Shown in pieces: positions 8,088 to 16,655 of a stretch of DNA of 34,955 nucleotides (positions within the stretch are counted from its first letter, which is position 1; every line of letters starts with the position of its first letter). The notes below the pieces were generated by a model, which was not told where the DNA came from, made no database searches, and saw nothing but the letters and a program-made list of their open reading frames with translations. The position numbers and the translations under genes were made by a program. The DNA is from Aromatoleum toluclasticum ATCC 700605 (GTDB taxonomy: Bacteria; Pseudomonadota; Gammaproteobacteria; Burkholderiales; Rhodocyclaceae): NCBI RefSeq assembly GCF_000378245.1, contig NZ_KB899518.1:1-34955 (forward strand). Reading direction: 5' to 3'.

Positions 8088-9641
8088 ATGCGCGATCCGG
8101 CGGGCGGCAGGGTGTTCTTCAGCAGCGTCAGGCGCAGCCTCGAAGTCGAGGATGAGATCCGGCTGCTCAGCGTCGGCGTCGACATCGGCTCGTCGACGTC
8201 GCACCTGGCGTTCTCGCGTCTCGTGCTCGAACGGCTCGACAACCGCTACGTCGTCGCAGAGCGCTCGATCGTCTACGAGTCGGCGGTGCTGCTGACGCCC
8301 TACGCCGACGACATGACGATCGACGCACTCGAGCTCGGCTGCTTCATCCGGCGCCAATATGCGCTCGCGGGCATCGAGCCGTCGGCGATCGACACCGGCG
8401 CGCTGATCCTGACCGGCGTCGCGGTGCGGCGGCACAACGCGCGTGCGATCGGCGAGCTCTTCGCCTCGCAGGCGGGCAAGTTCGTGTCGGTCAGCGCCGG
8501 CGATGCGCTCGAGACGACGCTCGCGGCATACGGCTCCGGCGCAGTCGCGCGCTCGATCCGCGACGGCGTGCGGGTCATGAACGTCGATATCGGCGGCGGG
8601 ACGTCGAAGATCGCGGTCTGCGAGGCCGGTGCGGTCGTCGACCTGACGGCGATCGACGTCGGCGCGCGCATCGTTGCGTTCGACGACGAAGGGCGCGTGC
8701 GGCGCATCGAGGAGGCCGGCCGGCGCTTCGCGAGCGAGGCGGGCCTCGTGCTCGAGCTCGGCGAGCGGGTCGATCCTGCGGGGCTGCAGCGGATGGTCGA
8801 GATCATGGCCGACCGGCTCTTCGAGGCGATGAACGGCGCCGCGGCGAGCGCCGGAACCTCGCGCCTGCTGCGCCTCGCGCCGCTCGCGCCCGGGCGCGGA
8901 CCGGACGTCGTGACGTTTTCCGGCGGCGTGTCCGAATACGTCTACCGGCGCGAGAGCAGCTCGTATGGCGACCTCGGCGCAGCGCTCGCGGAGGCGGTGT
9001 TGCGGCGGGTCGATGCGTGGGGGCCGCGCATCGCGAGCCCCGACGAAGGCATCCGCGCGACCGTCGTCGGCGCCTCGCAATACACCGTCCAGGTCAGCGG
9101 CGGCACGATCTTCGTCGCGCCCGCCGACACGCTGCCACTGAGGAACGTGCCGGTCGTCGTGCCGGGCCTGCCGCTCGACGACGAGGTGCTCGATGCCGAT
9201 TCGATCGCCGACGCGACGCGGCGCTCGCTGTGCCGGCTCGAGCTCGACGACGGCAGCCGCGCTGTCGCGATCTGCTATCGCTGGCGCGGCTCGGCGACCT
9301 TCGGCCGGCTCGATGCGTTCTGTCGCGGCCTGCTCGCCGGGCTCGCGCCGCTCATCGACGGCGGCCTGCCGCTGATCCTGGTCGGCGACGGGGACGTCGG
9401 CGGCCTCGTCGGCATCCATTGCTGCGAGGAATTGCGCGTGCCGAACCCGGTCGTCTCGATCGACGGGATCTCCGTCGCCGAGTTCGATTTCATCGACATC
9501 GGCGCGCTGCTCGAAACTTCGGGCGCGGTGCCGGTGGTGGTGAAATCGCTGGTGTTTCCGGCGTCGAGCGCGCTCGGTCGTCCGCCGGAGGCCGGCGCGC
9601 ATGCCGAACGGTCCGCTACGTTGGGGACGGCGCCGGCATGA
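8088..9641 (+). CDS. eutA: EutA-like ASKHA ATPase (copy 1)
   Basis: The 517-aa product aligns by eye along its whole length with E. coli EutA, the ATPase that reactivates adenosylcobalamin-dependent ethanolamine ammonia-lyase. The actin-fold signatures are intact: phosphate-1 loop VGVDIGSSTS (Asp32 to Thr37), phosphate-2 NVDIGGGTSK (from Asn165), and the adenosine motif FSGGVSEYVY (from Phe277). The late ATVVGASQYTVQVSG and FIDIG...VPVVVKSLVFP segments also match EutA. No eutB, eutC or microcompartment gene is nearby, so the client is unlikely to be ethanolamine ammonia-lyase. It lies between a bicupin and a hydrolase whose start overlaps its stop (ATGA). The symbol marks family, not proven function. 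Confidence 0.85.
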   Translation: MRDPAGGRVFFSSVRRSLEVEDEIRLLSVGVDIGSSTSHLAFSRLVLERLDNRYVVAERSIVYESAVLLTPYADDMTIDALELGCFIRRQYALAGIEPSAIDTGALILTGVAVRRHNARAIGELFASQAGKFVSVSAGDALETTLAAYGSGAVARSIRDGVRVMNVDIGGGTSKIAVCEAGAVVDLTAIDVGARIVAFDDEGRVRRIEEAGRRFASEAGLVLELGERVDPAGLQRMVEIMADRLFEAMNGAAASAGTSRLLRLAPLAPGRGPDVVTFSGGVSEYVYRRESSSYGDLGAALAEAVLRRVDAWGPRIASPDEGIRATVVGASQYTVQVSGGTIFVAPADTLPLRNVPVVVPGLPLDDEVLDADSIADATRRSLCRLELDDGSRAVAICYRWRGSATFGRLDAFCRGLLAGLAPLIDGGLPLILVGDGDVGGLVGIHCCEELRVPNPVVSIDGISVAEFDFIDIGALLETSGAVPVVVKSLVFPASSALGRPPEAGAHAERSATLGTAPA

Positions 9642-10642
9642 GCTGGGACAGCGTGCCCGCATCGCCGGCCGTCGCGCTGTATCCGCCGGTCGCGTCGCAC
9701 GACGCGGGCTTCCTGGATGTCGGCGACGGCCATCGGATCCACTGGGAGGTCGGCGGCAACCCGCTCGGGCGGCCGGCCCTGTACCTGCATGGCGGACCGG
9801 GCGGCGCGGTGACGGCCGACGCGCGGCGCTTCTTCGACCCGGCGCGCTATCGCATCGTGCTGTTCGATCAGCGCGGCTGCGGGCGCTCCGAGCCGCGCGA
9901 CCGGCTCGAGGCGAACACGACCGCGCACCTGATCGGCGACATCGAAAAACTACGCGAGGCGCTGGCGATCGACCGGTGGCTGGTGTTCGGCGGCTCGTGG
10001 GGCGCGACGCTCGCGCTCGCGTACGCGCAGCGCTATCCGGCGAGGGTCGCCGCGCTGGTGCTGCGCGCGGTGTTCCTCGGCCTGCAGCGCGAGCTCGACT
10101 GGCTGTATGCGCACGGCGCGTCGCAGCGCTTTCCCGACGCCTGGGAACGATTCGTCGCGCCGATTCCCGCGCACGAACGCGACGAGCTCGTCGGCGCCTA
10201 CCACCGTCGCGTCGTGAGCGCCGATCCCGCGGTCGCACTGCCGGCGGCGCGTGCATGGTGCGCCTGGGAGGATGTGCTGATCGCCGGTGGGCCTGCCGAC
10301 GCCGCCGACGCCGCCGACGCCGCCGACGACGCCGGTGACGCTGCGCTGCTGACGCGCGCGCGGATCGAGACCCACTATCTCGTCCATCGCGCCTTCCTCG
10401 AAGAAGGCGAGCTGCTTGCGGGCGCCCATCGCCTCGCGGGCATTCCCGGTGTCGTCGTGCAGGGCAGCGCCGACGCCGTGACACCGCCGGCCTCCGCGTG
10501 GGCGCTGTGCCGCACGTGGCTCGCCGCGACGCTCGTTGTCGTCCCCGGCGAAGGCCATTCGTCGAGCGAGCCCGGCATCCAGCGTTCGCTCGTCGCTGCG
10601 ACCGACCGGTTTTGCAGTGCCGACGGCAGGAACCACATATGA
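9638..10642 (+). CDS. Proline iminopeptidase-like alpha/beta hydrolase (S33)
   Basis: A 334-aa cytoplasmic alpha/beta hydrolase. The oxyanion-hole motif LHGGPGG, the nucleophile elbow GGSWG (Ser120), Asp279 in QGSADAV and His307 in GEGHSS form a complete catalytic triad in the order expected for peptidase family S33 (prolyl aminopeptidase). Such enzymes remove N-terminal proline, but relatives hydrolyse other amides and esters. The start overlaps the eutA-like stop by four bases, so the two are translated together. A low-complexity insertion coded by 9-bp repeats (10295-10330, Ala-Ala-Asp units) sits in the cap-domain region and may vary in length. A role in processing an amide or ester intermediate is possible but not shown. 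Confidence 0.85.
   Translation: MSWDSVPASPAVALYPPVASHDAGFLDVGDGHRIHWEVGGNPLGRPALYLHGGPGGAVTADARRFFDPARYRIVLFDQRGCGRSEPRDRLEANTTAHLIGDIEKLREALAIDRWLVFGGSWGATLALAYAQRYPARVAALVLRAVFLGLQRELDWLYAHGASQRFPDAWERFVAPIPAHERDELVGAYHRRVVSADPAVALPAARAWCAWEDVLIAGGPADAADAADAADDAGDAALLTRARIETHYLVHRAFLEEGELLAGAHRLAGIPGVVVQGSADAVTPPASAWALCRTWLAATLVVVPGEGHSSSEPGIQRSLVAATDRFCSADGRNHI
10295..10330 (+). repeat. In-frame 9-bp tandem repeat inside the S33 hydrolase gene
   Basis: Three copies of GCCGCCGAC plus partial units code Ala-Ala-Asp repeats. The 9-bp unit keeps frame, so slippage would change only the length of an acidic linker. Confidence 0.8.
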
Positions 10643-10661
10643 AAGCGCCGATTAATAACAA

Positions 10662-10723
10662 CCGTTCGCCCTGAGCCTGTCGAAGGGCGGGTGGCAGAGC
10701 TTCGACAGGCTCAGCCCGAACGG
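10662..10723. repeat. Inverted repeat, REP-like dispersed element
   Basis: A 24-base arm (10662-10685) is matched in inverted orientation at 10700-10723 with two mismatches and a 14-base loop. The core CTTCGACAGGCTCAG is a well-known small dispersed repeat of many proteobacterial genomes. It lies between the hydrolase and the next binding-protein gene and may act as a transcription stop or mRNA stabiliser. Confidence 0.8.
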
Positions 10724-10766
10724 CAGTTGGTTGCCGGGTTAATTGGCATTACCGGAGGAGCAAAAG

Positions 10767-11822
10767 ATGAGCTGGCTTGGAGAATGCAAAATCTGGTCGC
10801 GCGTCGCGGTGATGGCCGCGCTCGCGTGGGCGACGGCCGCCGGCGCGCAGTCGGGCGCGCCGAACGAAGCGATCTACATGTACCGCGGTGACGATCGCGT
10901 GGCGCGCCTCGTCGACAAGGCGAAGGAGGAAGGCAAGCTCGTGCTGTATACGTCGCTCGCGACGACCGAGTCGATCCCGCTGACGCAGGCGTTCGAGAAG
11001 AAATACGGCATCAAGGTCGAAATGTGGCGTGCGGTCAGCGAGAAAGTCGTGCAGCGGACCGTGGCCGAGGCGCAAGGCAAGCGCTTCGCGGTCGACGTCA
11101 TCGAGACGAACGGCCCCGAGCTCGAGATGCTGACGCGCGAAAAGCTGCTGTCGGAGTTCTACAGCCCGTATCTCGCCGATCTGCCGGCGTCCGCGTTGCC
11201 GGCGCATCGGCAGTGGGTGTCGGACCGCGTGAATTTCTTCGTCGTCGCGTACAACACGACGAAAGTGCGACGCGACGAGCTGCCGCGCACCTACGAAGGT
11301 TTCGCCGATCCGAAATGGAAGGGGCGGATCGGCATCGAAGCCACCGACCATGAGTGGCTCGCGACCGTCGTCAAGCATTGGGGCAAGGACAAGGGCATGG
11401 CGTTCTTCCGCCGGCTGGCGGACCTGAAGCCGGACGTGCGCAAGGGGCACACGCTGTTGTCCGAGCTCGTCGCCGCGGGCGAGGTGCCGGTCGGGCTGAC
11501 CGTCTACAACACCTACGCGGAATCGATGAAGCGTCGCGGCGGGCCGGTCGACTGGGTGCCGGTCGAGCCGGTCGTCGGGCGTCCGCAAGGGGTCGCGGTC
11601 GCGCGTAACGCGCCGCACCCGCACGCGGCGCTGCTGTTCGCCGACTTCCTGCTGTCGCCCGAAGGGCAGGAGCTGTTCAGCTCGATGGGGCGCGTGCCGG
11701 TGAGCCGCAAGGTCAAGACCGAGCTCAACGACTTCACCTACACGATGGTCGATCCCGCGACCGTGCTCGACGAGGCGCAGGTGTGGGAAAAAACGTGGAA
11801 CGAGCTGTTCCTGGGGCAATGA
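10767..11822 (+). CDS. COG1840-type ABC substrate-binding protein (copy 1)
   Basis: Periplasmic binding protein (351 aa) of the ferric-type extracellular solute-binding family. ATG 10767 follows CCGGAGGAG and gives a signal peptide ending near GAQS; an in-frame TTG eight codons earlier would sit upstream of the ribosome-binding site. Family segments include GKLVLYTSLATTES, FEKKYGIKVEMWR and DPKWKGRIGIE. In FbpA-type iron binders two adjacent tyrosines hold Fe3+; the aligned place here reads VYNTYAES (around Asn248), so the Tyr pair is not kept. An organic ligand is therefore more likely than iron. There is no permease or ATPase beside it; the only matching pair in the window is at 20120-23025. 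Confidence 0.82.
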   Translation: MSWLGECKIWSRVAVMAALAWATAAGAQSGAPNEAIYMYRGDDRVARLVDKAKEEGKLVLYTSLATTESIPLTQAFEKKYGIKVEMWRAVSEKVVQRTVAEAQGKRFAVDVIETNGPELEMLTREKLLSEFYSPYLADLPASALPAHRQWVSDRVNFFVVAYNTTKVRRDELPRTYEGFADPKWKGRIGIEATDHEWLATVVKHWGKDKGMAFFRRLADLKPDVRKGHTLLSELVAAGEVPVGLTVYNTYAESMKRRGGPVDWVPVEPVVGRPQGVAVARNAPHPHAALLFADFLLSPEGQELFSSMGRVPVSRKVKTELNDFTYTMVDPATVLDEAQVWEKTWNELFLGQ

Positions 11823-11873
11823 GACCGGCGTGCCGATCGCTTCGGCGCGCAATTCTGGAAAGGGTGCAATCAA

Positions 11874-12674
11874 ATGGACACATTGCCGCATGAAATGCTC
11901 GGGCTGACCGTCGTGGTTTTTCTGCTCGGGTTGAAGCACGGCATGGACCCCGATCATCTGGCGACGATCGATGGGCTGACGCGATTCAACCTGCGAACGA
12001 AGCCGCGCCTGTCACGCTGGTCCGGGTTCCTGTTCTCGCTCGGTCACGGCGTCGTCGTGACCGCGGTCGCGGCGGCCGTCGCGGTCGCGGCACAGCAGTG
12101 GTCGGCGCCCGATTGGCTCGAGGACGTCGGCGCGTGGATCTCGATCCTGTTCCTGCTCGGTCTCGGCAGCGCGAACCTGTGGGCGGTGTTCCAGGCGCCG
12201 TGCGGCGAGGTCGTGCGCCCGGTCGGGCTCAAGGGGCGCCTACTCGGGCGCCTCGGCGAGGCGAGCCACCCGGTCGTCATCGCCTTCGTCGGCGCCGCGT
12301 TCGCGCTGTCGTTCGACACGCTGAGCCAGGCGGCGCTGTTCTCGCTGACGGCGTCGTCGCTCGCCGGCTGGCTCTATTCGGCGGCGCTCGGCGTCGTGTT
12401 CATGTTCGGCATGATGGTCACCGACGGCGTCAACGGCTTGTGGATCGCACGGCTCCTGCTGGCCGCGGACCGGCGCGCGCTGATCGTCTCGCGCGTCATG
12501 GGGCTCGTCATCGCGTTCCTGAGCCTCGGCATCGCCTTGCTGGGCATCGCCAGATATTTCGTACCGACGGTGGCCACCCTCGTCGAGGGCGCCGGCATTG
12601 CGATCACCGCGGCCTTGCTGGCGATGCTGTTCGTGAGCTTCAGGCTCGCGATCCGGCTGTCGAAGCCGGCCTAG
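11874..12674 (+). CDS. Nickel/cobalt permease, NiCoT (HoxN/NixA) family
   Basis: A 266-aa inner-membrane protein with 6-8 hydrophobic segments. The second-helix signature of NiCoT transporters is recognisable as LKHGMDPDHLATID (His22, Asp25, Asp27 and His28). Further family segments are FSLGHGVVV, LSFDTLSQAALF (usually LGFDTATE) and FGMMVTDGVNGLW. It should import Ni2+ or Co2+ at low concentration. It is 51 bases after a binding-protein gene and upstream of an IclR regulator and a His-rich EutA-like protein. Cobalt supply for a B12 enzyme, or nickel/cobalt for the cupins, are both reasonable inferences. The departures from the family consensus make the metal uncertain. Confidence 0.8.
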   Translation: MDTLPHEMLGLTVVVFLLGLKHGMDPDHLATIDGLTRFNLRTKPRLSRWSGFLFSLGHGVVVTAVAAAVAVAAQQWSAPDWLEDVGAWISILFLLGLGSANLWAVFQAPCGEVVRPVGLKGRLLGRLGEASHPVVIAFVGAAFALSFDTLSQAALFSLTASSLAGWLYSAALGVVFMFGMMVTDGVNGLWIARLLLAADRRALIVSRVMGLVIAFLSLGIALLGIARYFVPTVATLVEGAGIAITAALLAMLFVSFRLAIRLSKPA

Positions 12675-12720
12675 GAGGCGGGCCGGTTATTACGCTGCGT
12701 CCGGCGACTGGTAGGATGTG

Positions 12721-12756
12721 TTCCGTATATGAGGATGGAGTTCTGATACATGGAAC
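12721..12756. promoter_or_regulatory. IclR-type operator-like sites at the iclR start (site J)
   Basis: GTTCTG-ATACA-TGGAAC at 12740-12756 fits the recurring palindrome and covers the ATG of the IclR gene (12750). A half-site TTCCGTATATG lies about 20 bp upstream (12721-12731), two helical turns away. The arrangement suggests autorepression. Confidence 0.5.
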
Positions 12757-13547
12757 ACAACACGAAACGTGCGCGGAAGGACGATTCCGACAAGCGGCTG
12801 TCGTCGGTCGCCAATGCGATACGCCTGCTGAAGGCGTTTTCGGACGACGACTACGAGATCGGCATCACGCAGCTCGCGCGGCAGCTGCAGCTCGCGAAAA
12901 GCACGGTGCACCGGCTCGCGTCGACGCTGATCGAGGCGGGCATGCTCGAACAGAACACCGAGAGCGGCAGGTACCGGCTGGGGCTCGCCGTCTTCGAGCT
13001 CGGCGCGCTCGTGCGGCGCCGCATGGACTATTCGACCGAGGCGCGGCCGTATTTGATGAAACTGCGCGAGCAGAGCGGCGAGACGGTGCACCTGGCGATC
13101 CGCGACGAGGCGGCGATCGTCTACATCAACTATCTGGAAAGCCGCCAGGCGATCCGCATGAGCACCGAACTCGGCATGCGCAAGCCGGCGCACTGCACGG
13201 CGGAGGGCAAGGCGCTGCTGGCCTTCCAGCCGGAAGAGGTGGTCGGGCGTCTGATCGACGGAGGGCTCGTCGCGCGCACGCCGAAGACGACGACCACGCC
13301 CGCCGCGCTGCGCAAGGAGCTGGCGGCGGTGCGCTCGCGCGGCTACGCGACCGACAACGAGGAGTGCGAGCTCGGCATGCGCTGCATCGCCGCGCCTGTG
13401 CGTGACCATGGTGGGGCGGTGATCGCGGCCGTGGGGGTCGCCGGTCCGACGCAGCGATTGACGAAGAAGAAGCTTGCCGCGCTCGCGCCTGAGGTGATCG
13501 GCGCCGCGGCAGCGGTTTCGCAGCGGCTCGGCTACGTGCCGCGCTGA
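12750..13547 (+). CDS. IclR-family transcriptional regulator (1)
   Basis: A 265-aa regulator with the two IclR domains. The N-terminal winged helix-turn-helix is about residues 18-80 (VANAIRLLKAF, then ITQLARQLQLAKSTVHRLAS). The C-terminal ligand-binding domain begins about residue 95 and contains HLAIRDEAAIVYI and the ECELGMRCIAAPV signature. IclR proteins bind short palindromes and respond to small aromatic or organic acids. An operator-like palindrome overlaps its own start codon, so it probably controls itself. It may be one of the proteins that read the shared TCCR-N5-YGGA sites; a second IclR gene is at 33159-33953. Confidence 0.9.
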   Translation: MEHNTKRARKDDSDKRLSSVANAIRLLKAFSDDDYEIGITQLARQLQLAKSTVHRLASTLIEAGMLEQNTESGRYRLGLAVFELGALVRRRMDYSTEARPYLMKLREQSGETVHLAIRDEAAIVYINYLESRQAIRMSTELGMRKPAHCTAEGKALLAFQPEEVVGRLIDGGLVARTPKTTTTPAALRKELAAVRSRGYATDNEECELGMRCIAAPVRDHGGAVIAAVGVAGPTQRLTKKKLAALAPEVIGAAAAVSQRLGYVPR

Positions 13548-13621
13548 GGCCGCATCGATCGCGTCGTCGGTCCGTGCAGTTCCGGCGCCCAATGTCGGCG
13601 GGCGTGGATACCTTCCCATGC

Positions 13622-13654
13622 GGCGGAATGCGCCTACGGCTTTCTCGCCCTACG
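13622..13654. repeat. Dispersed 33-bp repeat, copy 1
   Basis: This 33-base element ends in CGCCCTACG. Its reverse complement recurs at 15426-15458 with about four mismatches, so the two copies face each other across the second eutA-like gene. The flanking interval 13548-13742 holds no convincing gene. Confidence 0.65.
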
Positions 13655-13742
13655 GCGCCGCTCAATCCATGGTGCATGGCGCTTGAACTCGGATAACAGT
13701 ATCTACGGTCTGCACAGTTTTCAACGAACGGAGGGTAGTCCA

Positions 13743-15401
13743 GTGAGCGACGAAGAGCGCGACGCACGATGGACCCATCGGCTCGCCGATCACCTGTACG
13801 GCGAGGATTTCGACCACCATCACGACGAAGGCGGGGACCACGACCACGATCACGACCACCTCGGCGCGGACGGGCTCGACGCGCACGACGCGATGTGGCA
13901 GCAGGATCACGTCGCGCTCGTCAGCGTCGGCATCGACATCGGCTCGTCGGGCACGCAGGTGATCTTTTCGCGGATCGCGCTGCGCCGGCTTGCCGAGGAG
14001 CTGTCGAGCCGCTACGTCGTCGTGGCGCGCGACGCGCTCTATCAGTCGCCGATCACGCTGACGCCGTACCAGAGCGCCGAGCGCATCGACGAGGCGGCGC
14101 TCGGCGCGATCATCGACGAAGCCTATGCGGCGGCGCGGCTGCATCCCGACGACGTCGATACCGGCGTCGTGATCCTGACCGGCGAGGCGCTGCGGCGCGA
14201 CAACGCCGAAGCAATCGCCGGCGTGCTCGCCGAGACCGGCGGCGAGTTCGTCTGCGCGACCGCCGGCCACCACATGGAGGCGAAGCTTGCCGCGTACGGG
14301 TCGGGCGCGGTCGCCGCGTCACGCGACGGCGCAAGGCGCATCCTCAACGTCGACATCGGCGGCGGCACGACGAAGCTCGCGCTCGTCGACAGTGGCCGGA
14401 TCCTCGCGACGGCGGCGCTGCACATCGGCGGGCGGCTGCAGGTCGTCGACGAGGCGCAGCGCATCCTGCGGCTCGATCCGGCCGGCGAGCGGCTCGCCGT
14501 CGAGGCGGGCTACGCGTGGCAGCTCGGCGCGCGCGCGGAGCGCTCCGACATGTCGCGGGTCGCCGAATCCATGGCGTGCATCGTCCTCGACTCGATTGTC
14601 GGACCGCCGTCGCCGGGCTACGTCGAACGCTTCTATCTGACCGAGCGGCTGCCGGACCTCGGCGCGCTCGACGGCGTGATGTTCTCCGGCGGCGTCGGCG
14701 AGTACGTGTATCGACGCGAGCGGCGCGATTTCGGCGACATGGGGCTGCTGCTCGGCGCCGCGCTGCGGCATCGGCTCGACACCGGCGCGGTGCCGTGGCC
14801 GCTGCTGCCGCCGGGCGAATGCATCCGCGCGACCGCGCTGGGCGCGTCCGAATACACCGTGCAGCTGAGCGGCAACACCCTCTACATCTCCGATCCGCGC
14901 GAGCTGCTGCCGCGCCGGAACCTGCAGGTTCTGCAGCCCGCGTGCGATTTCGGCGACGCGATCGATCCGGAGCGCGTCGCGCGTGAAATCCGCGCGCATT
15001 TCGCGGCCTTCGATCTCGAAGAGGGCGAACGCGAAGTCGCGCTCGCGCTGCGCTGGCGCGGCGCACCGTCGTATGCGCGCGTGTCGGCGCTCGCCGCGGG
15101 GATCGTGCGCGGCCTCGCGAACACGGTCGCGCGGCGGCTGCCGATCTACCTGATCCTCGACGGCGACGTCGCGCAGACGCTCGGGGCCCTGCTGCGCGAT
15201 GAGCTCAGCGTCGCGAGCGAGGTGCTCGCGATCGACGGCGTCGTGCTGTGGGATTTCGACTACATCGACCTCGGCCGCATCCGGATGCCGTCGCAGACGG
15301 TGCCGGTGACGATCAAGTCGTTGGTATTCAACGAGGCGCCGCAGGCGGCGACGCGACCGCACCGCCATCCGCATCGTCACCCCTATCGACCGAGGGGCTG
15401 A
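13743..15401 (+). CDS. eutA: EutA-like ASKHA ATPase with His-rich termini (copy 2)
   Basis: The 552-aa product starts at GTG 13743, seven bases after GGAGGG; an in-frame TTG at 13683 lacks such a site. The EutA core is complete: VGIDIGSSGTQVIFSR (from Asp65), NVDIGGGTTKLAL (from Asn202), FSGGVGEYVYRRE and VPVTIKSLVFN. Compared with E. coli EutA it carries an added N-terminal region with HHHDEGGDHDHDHDH (residues 25-39) and a C-terminal HRHPHRHPYR tail. Both look like metal-binding or metal-storage tracts, similar to those on nickel and cobalt chaperones. It follows a NiCoT permease and an IclR gene, but unlike the other two copies it has no bicupin in its own operon; the nearest one (15547-16629) converges on it. 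Function as an ATP-driven reactivase or metal-loading factor is inference. Confidence 0.85.
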   Translation: MSDEERDARWTHRLADHLYGEDFDHHHDEGGDHDHDHDHLGADGLDAHDAMWQQDHVALVSVGIDIGSSGTQVIFSRIALRRLAEELSSRYVVVARDALYQSPITLTPYQSAERIDEAALGAIIDEAYAAARLHPDDVDTGVVILTGEALRRDNAEAIAGVLAETGGEFVCATAGHHMEAKLAAYGSGAVAASRDGARRILNVDIGGGTTKLALVDSGRILATAALHIGGRLQVVDEAQRILRLDPAGERLAVEAGYAWQLGARAERSDMSRVAESMACIVLDSIVGPPSPGYVERFYLTERLPDLGALDGVMFSGGVGEYVYRRERRDFGDMGLLLGAALRHRLDTGAVPWPLLPPGECIRATALGASEYTVQLSGNTLYISDPRELLPRRNLQVLQPACDFGDAIDPERVAREIRAHFAAFDLEEGEREVALALRWRGAPSYARVSALAAGIVRGLANTVARRLPIYLILDGDVAQTLGALLRDELSVASEVLAIDGVVLWDFDYIDLGRIRMPSQTVPVTIKSLVFNEAPQAATRPHRHPHRHPYRPRG

Positions 15402-15425
15402 GCCGGTCAAGGCAAAGGCACGAAC

Positions 15426-15522
15426 CGTAGGGCGGGAAAGCCGAAGGCGCATCCTGCCAACCCACGGTGGAGCGGAGCCCGGCCGCCGCGTGGCGGGAGG
15501 CGCTTCGCTTTCCAGCCCTACG
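15426..15522. repeat. Dispersed repeat copies 2 and 3 forming an inverted repeat
   Basis: CGTAGGGCGGGAAAGC (15426-15441) is matched inversely by GCTTTCCAGCCCTACG (15507-15522) with one mismatch, and similarity extends inward through GCGC-rich bases. The left unit (15426-15458) is the reverse complement of the 13622-13654 element. It fills the gap between two converging genes and could terminate transcription from both sides. Confidence 0.7.
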
Positions 15523-15546
15523 AATGCCGGTCCAGCCCCTGGAGTG

Positions 15547-16629
15547 CTACAAGAACGCCGACATCCGCACCGTGACGCCCGCTTTGCGTGTCGCTTCCTC
15601 GTACATCTGTTGGACGCGCGGATTCTGGTCGGCATATTCGATCTGGTCGCCGCCGTTCTTGAGGCTCGTCGACACGCCGCCGAACAGCGACTTGCGTTTG
15701 CTTTCGGTGAAGGGGTAGCGCAGGCTGCCGTACGCGGTTGCGAGGTAGCGCGCCGGCTCCGGGCACGCGTTGAAATGCTGGTGGAACATCTGGTCCGGCG
15801 GCGCGAAGACCGTGCCGTGCTGCCAGTCGACGCGGTGGAAGTCGGGCTCGCCGTCGTACCACAGCAGCGAGTAGCCGGTGCCGGTCACGCACATCACGTG
15901 GAAGTCGGCGCCGTGGCGGTGCGCCTTCTTGTAGGTGCCGACCGGCATCTCGGAGATGTGCGCGTGCATCGTGCCGTCGGCGAGGATGAACATGATGTTC
16001 GTGCCGCCGGCGCCGCGGTCGCCCCAGGGCTTGAGCTCGATCGACGCGAGGTCGGGCACGAAGTTCGTTTCCCACATGTGGTTGCCGGGACGCACCGGAA
16101 TGAAGTCGCCTTCGCCGTCGAAATATTTCGCGCTGCCGATGCGCTCGTCGAAGTTGAAGTTGTTCTCGAAGATGAACGCCTCGTTGTGGAACATGTTCAT
16201 GACGGCCGGCAGGCTCGTCGTCGACACCAGCCGCGCGGGCTCCGAGCCGCTGCCGTTGAAGTGGCGGTATTTCGCGTTCAGCGGGATCGCGAACATGCTG
16301 CGCGGCCCCCATTCGAACATGTGCTTGCGGCCGTCGGGCGTCTCGATCGTCGTGCTGCCGCGCCCCGACAGCACATAGACGACTTCCTCGTACAGGTGGC
16401 GCTGCGGCGCGGTCGCTTTCGACGGCGCGATCTCGAGCACGAACATGCTGATGAAGTCGCCGCGCCCCTTCAGGTGCACCGCAGCGCCCTGCGCGTCGAA
16501 GCGTGCCCAGGGCCGAGTCTCGACCTGGAAGAGATCGACCCCGAAATCCTCGGTGATCGGCAGACCCTCCTTCTTCACCCAATCGAGGTAAGAGTCGACC
16601 ATAACCTTCGGTGTAGCGGTGCTGTCCAT
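15547..16629 (-). CDS. Bicupin protein (bicupin B)
   Basis: A 360-aa two-barrel cupin, last gene of the minus-strand operon. The start at 16629 (MDSTATPK) is preceded by AAAAGGAAG. The first barrel has PQRHLYEEVVYVLSG with His78 but no first His of HxH, and YRHFN (His123). The second barrel has His237/His239 in KAHRHG and His283/His285 in MFHQHFN, a plausible metal site. The pattern HQHF in the second barrel is shared with bicupins A and E and with both single cupins, which marks a common family. It lies 26 bases after the eutA-like gene. Dioxygenase, isomerase or decarboxylase activity would all fit the fold; no specific reaction can be named. Confidence 0.82.
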   Translation of the reverse strand: MDSTATPKVMVDSYLDWVKKEGLPITEDFGVDLFQVETRPWARFDAQGAAVHLKGRGDFISMFVLEIAPSKATAPQRHLYEEVVYVLSGRGSTTIETPDGRKHMFEWGPRSMFAIPLNAKYRHFNGSGSEPARLVSTTSLPAVMNMFHNEAFIFENNFNFDERIGSAKYFDGEGDFIPVRPGNHMWETNFVPDLASIELKPWGDRGAGGTNIMFILADGTMHAHISEMPVGTYKKAHRHGADFHVMCVTGTGYSLLWYDGEPDFHRVDWQHGTVFAPPDQMFHQHFNACPEPARYLATAYGSLRYPFTESKRKSLFGGVSTSLKNGGDQIEYADQNPRVQQMYEEATRKAGVTVRMSAFL

Positions 16630-16655
16630 GTTGTCTTCCTTTTCGCTCAGTGAAA

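Noticed and set aside
10730-10743. The 14-mer GTTGCCGGGTTAAT shared with 33066-33079
   Set aside because: One or two shared 14-mers are expected by chance in 35 kb, and there is no extended similarity or matching context.
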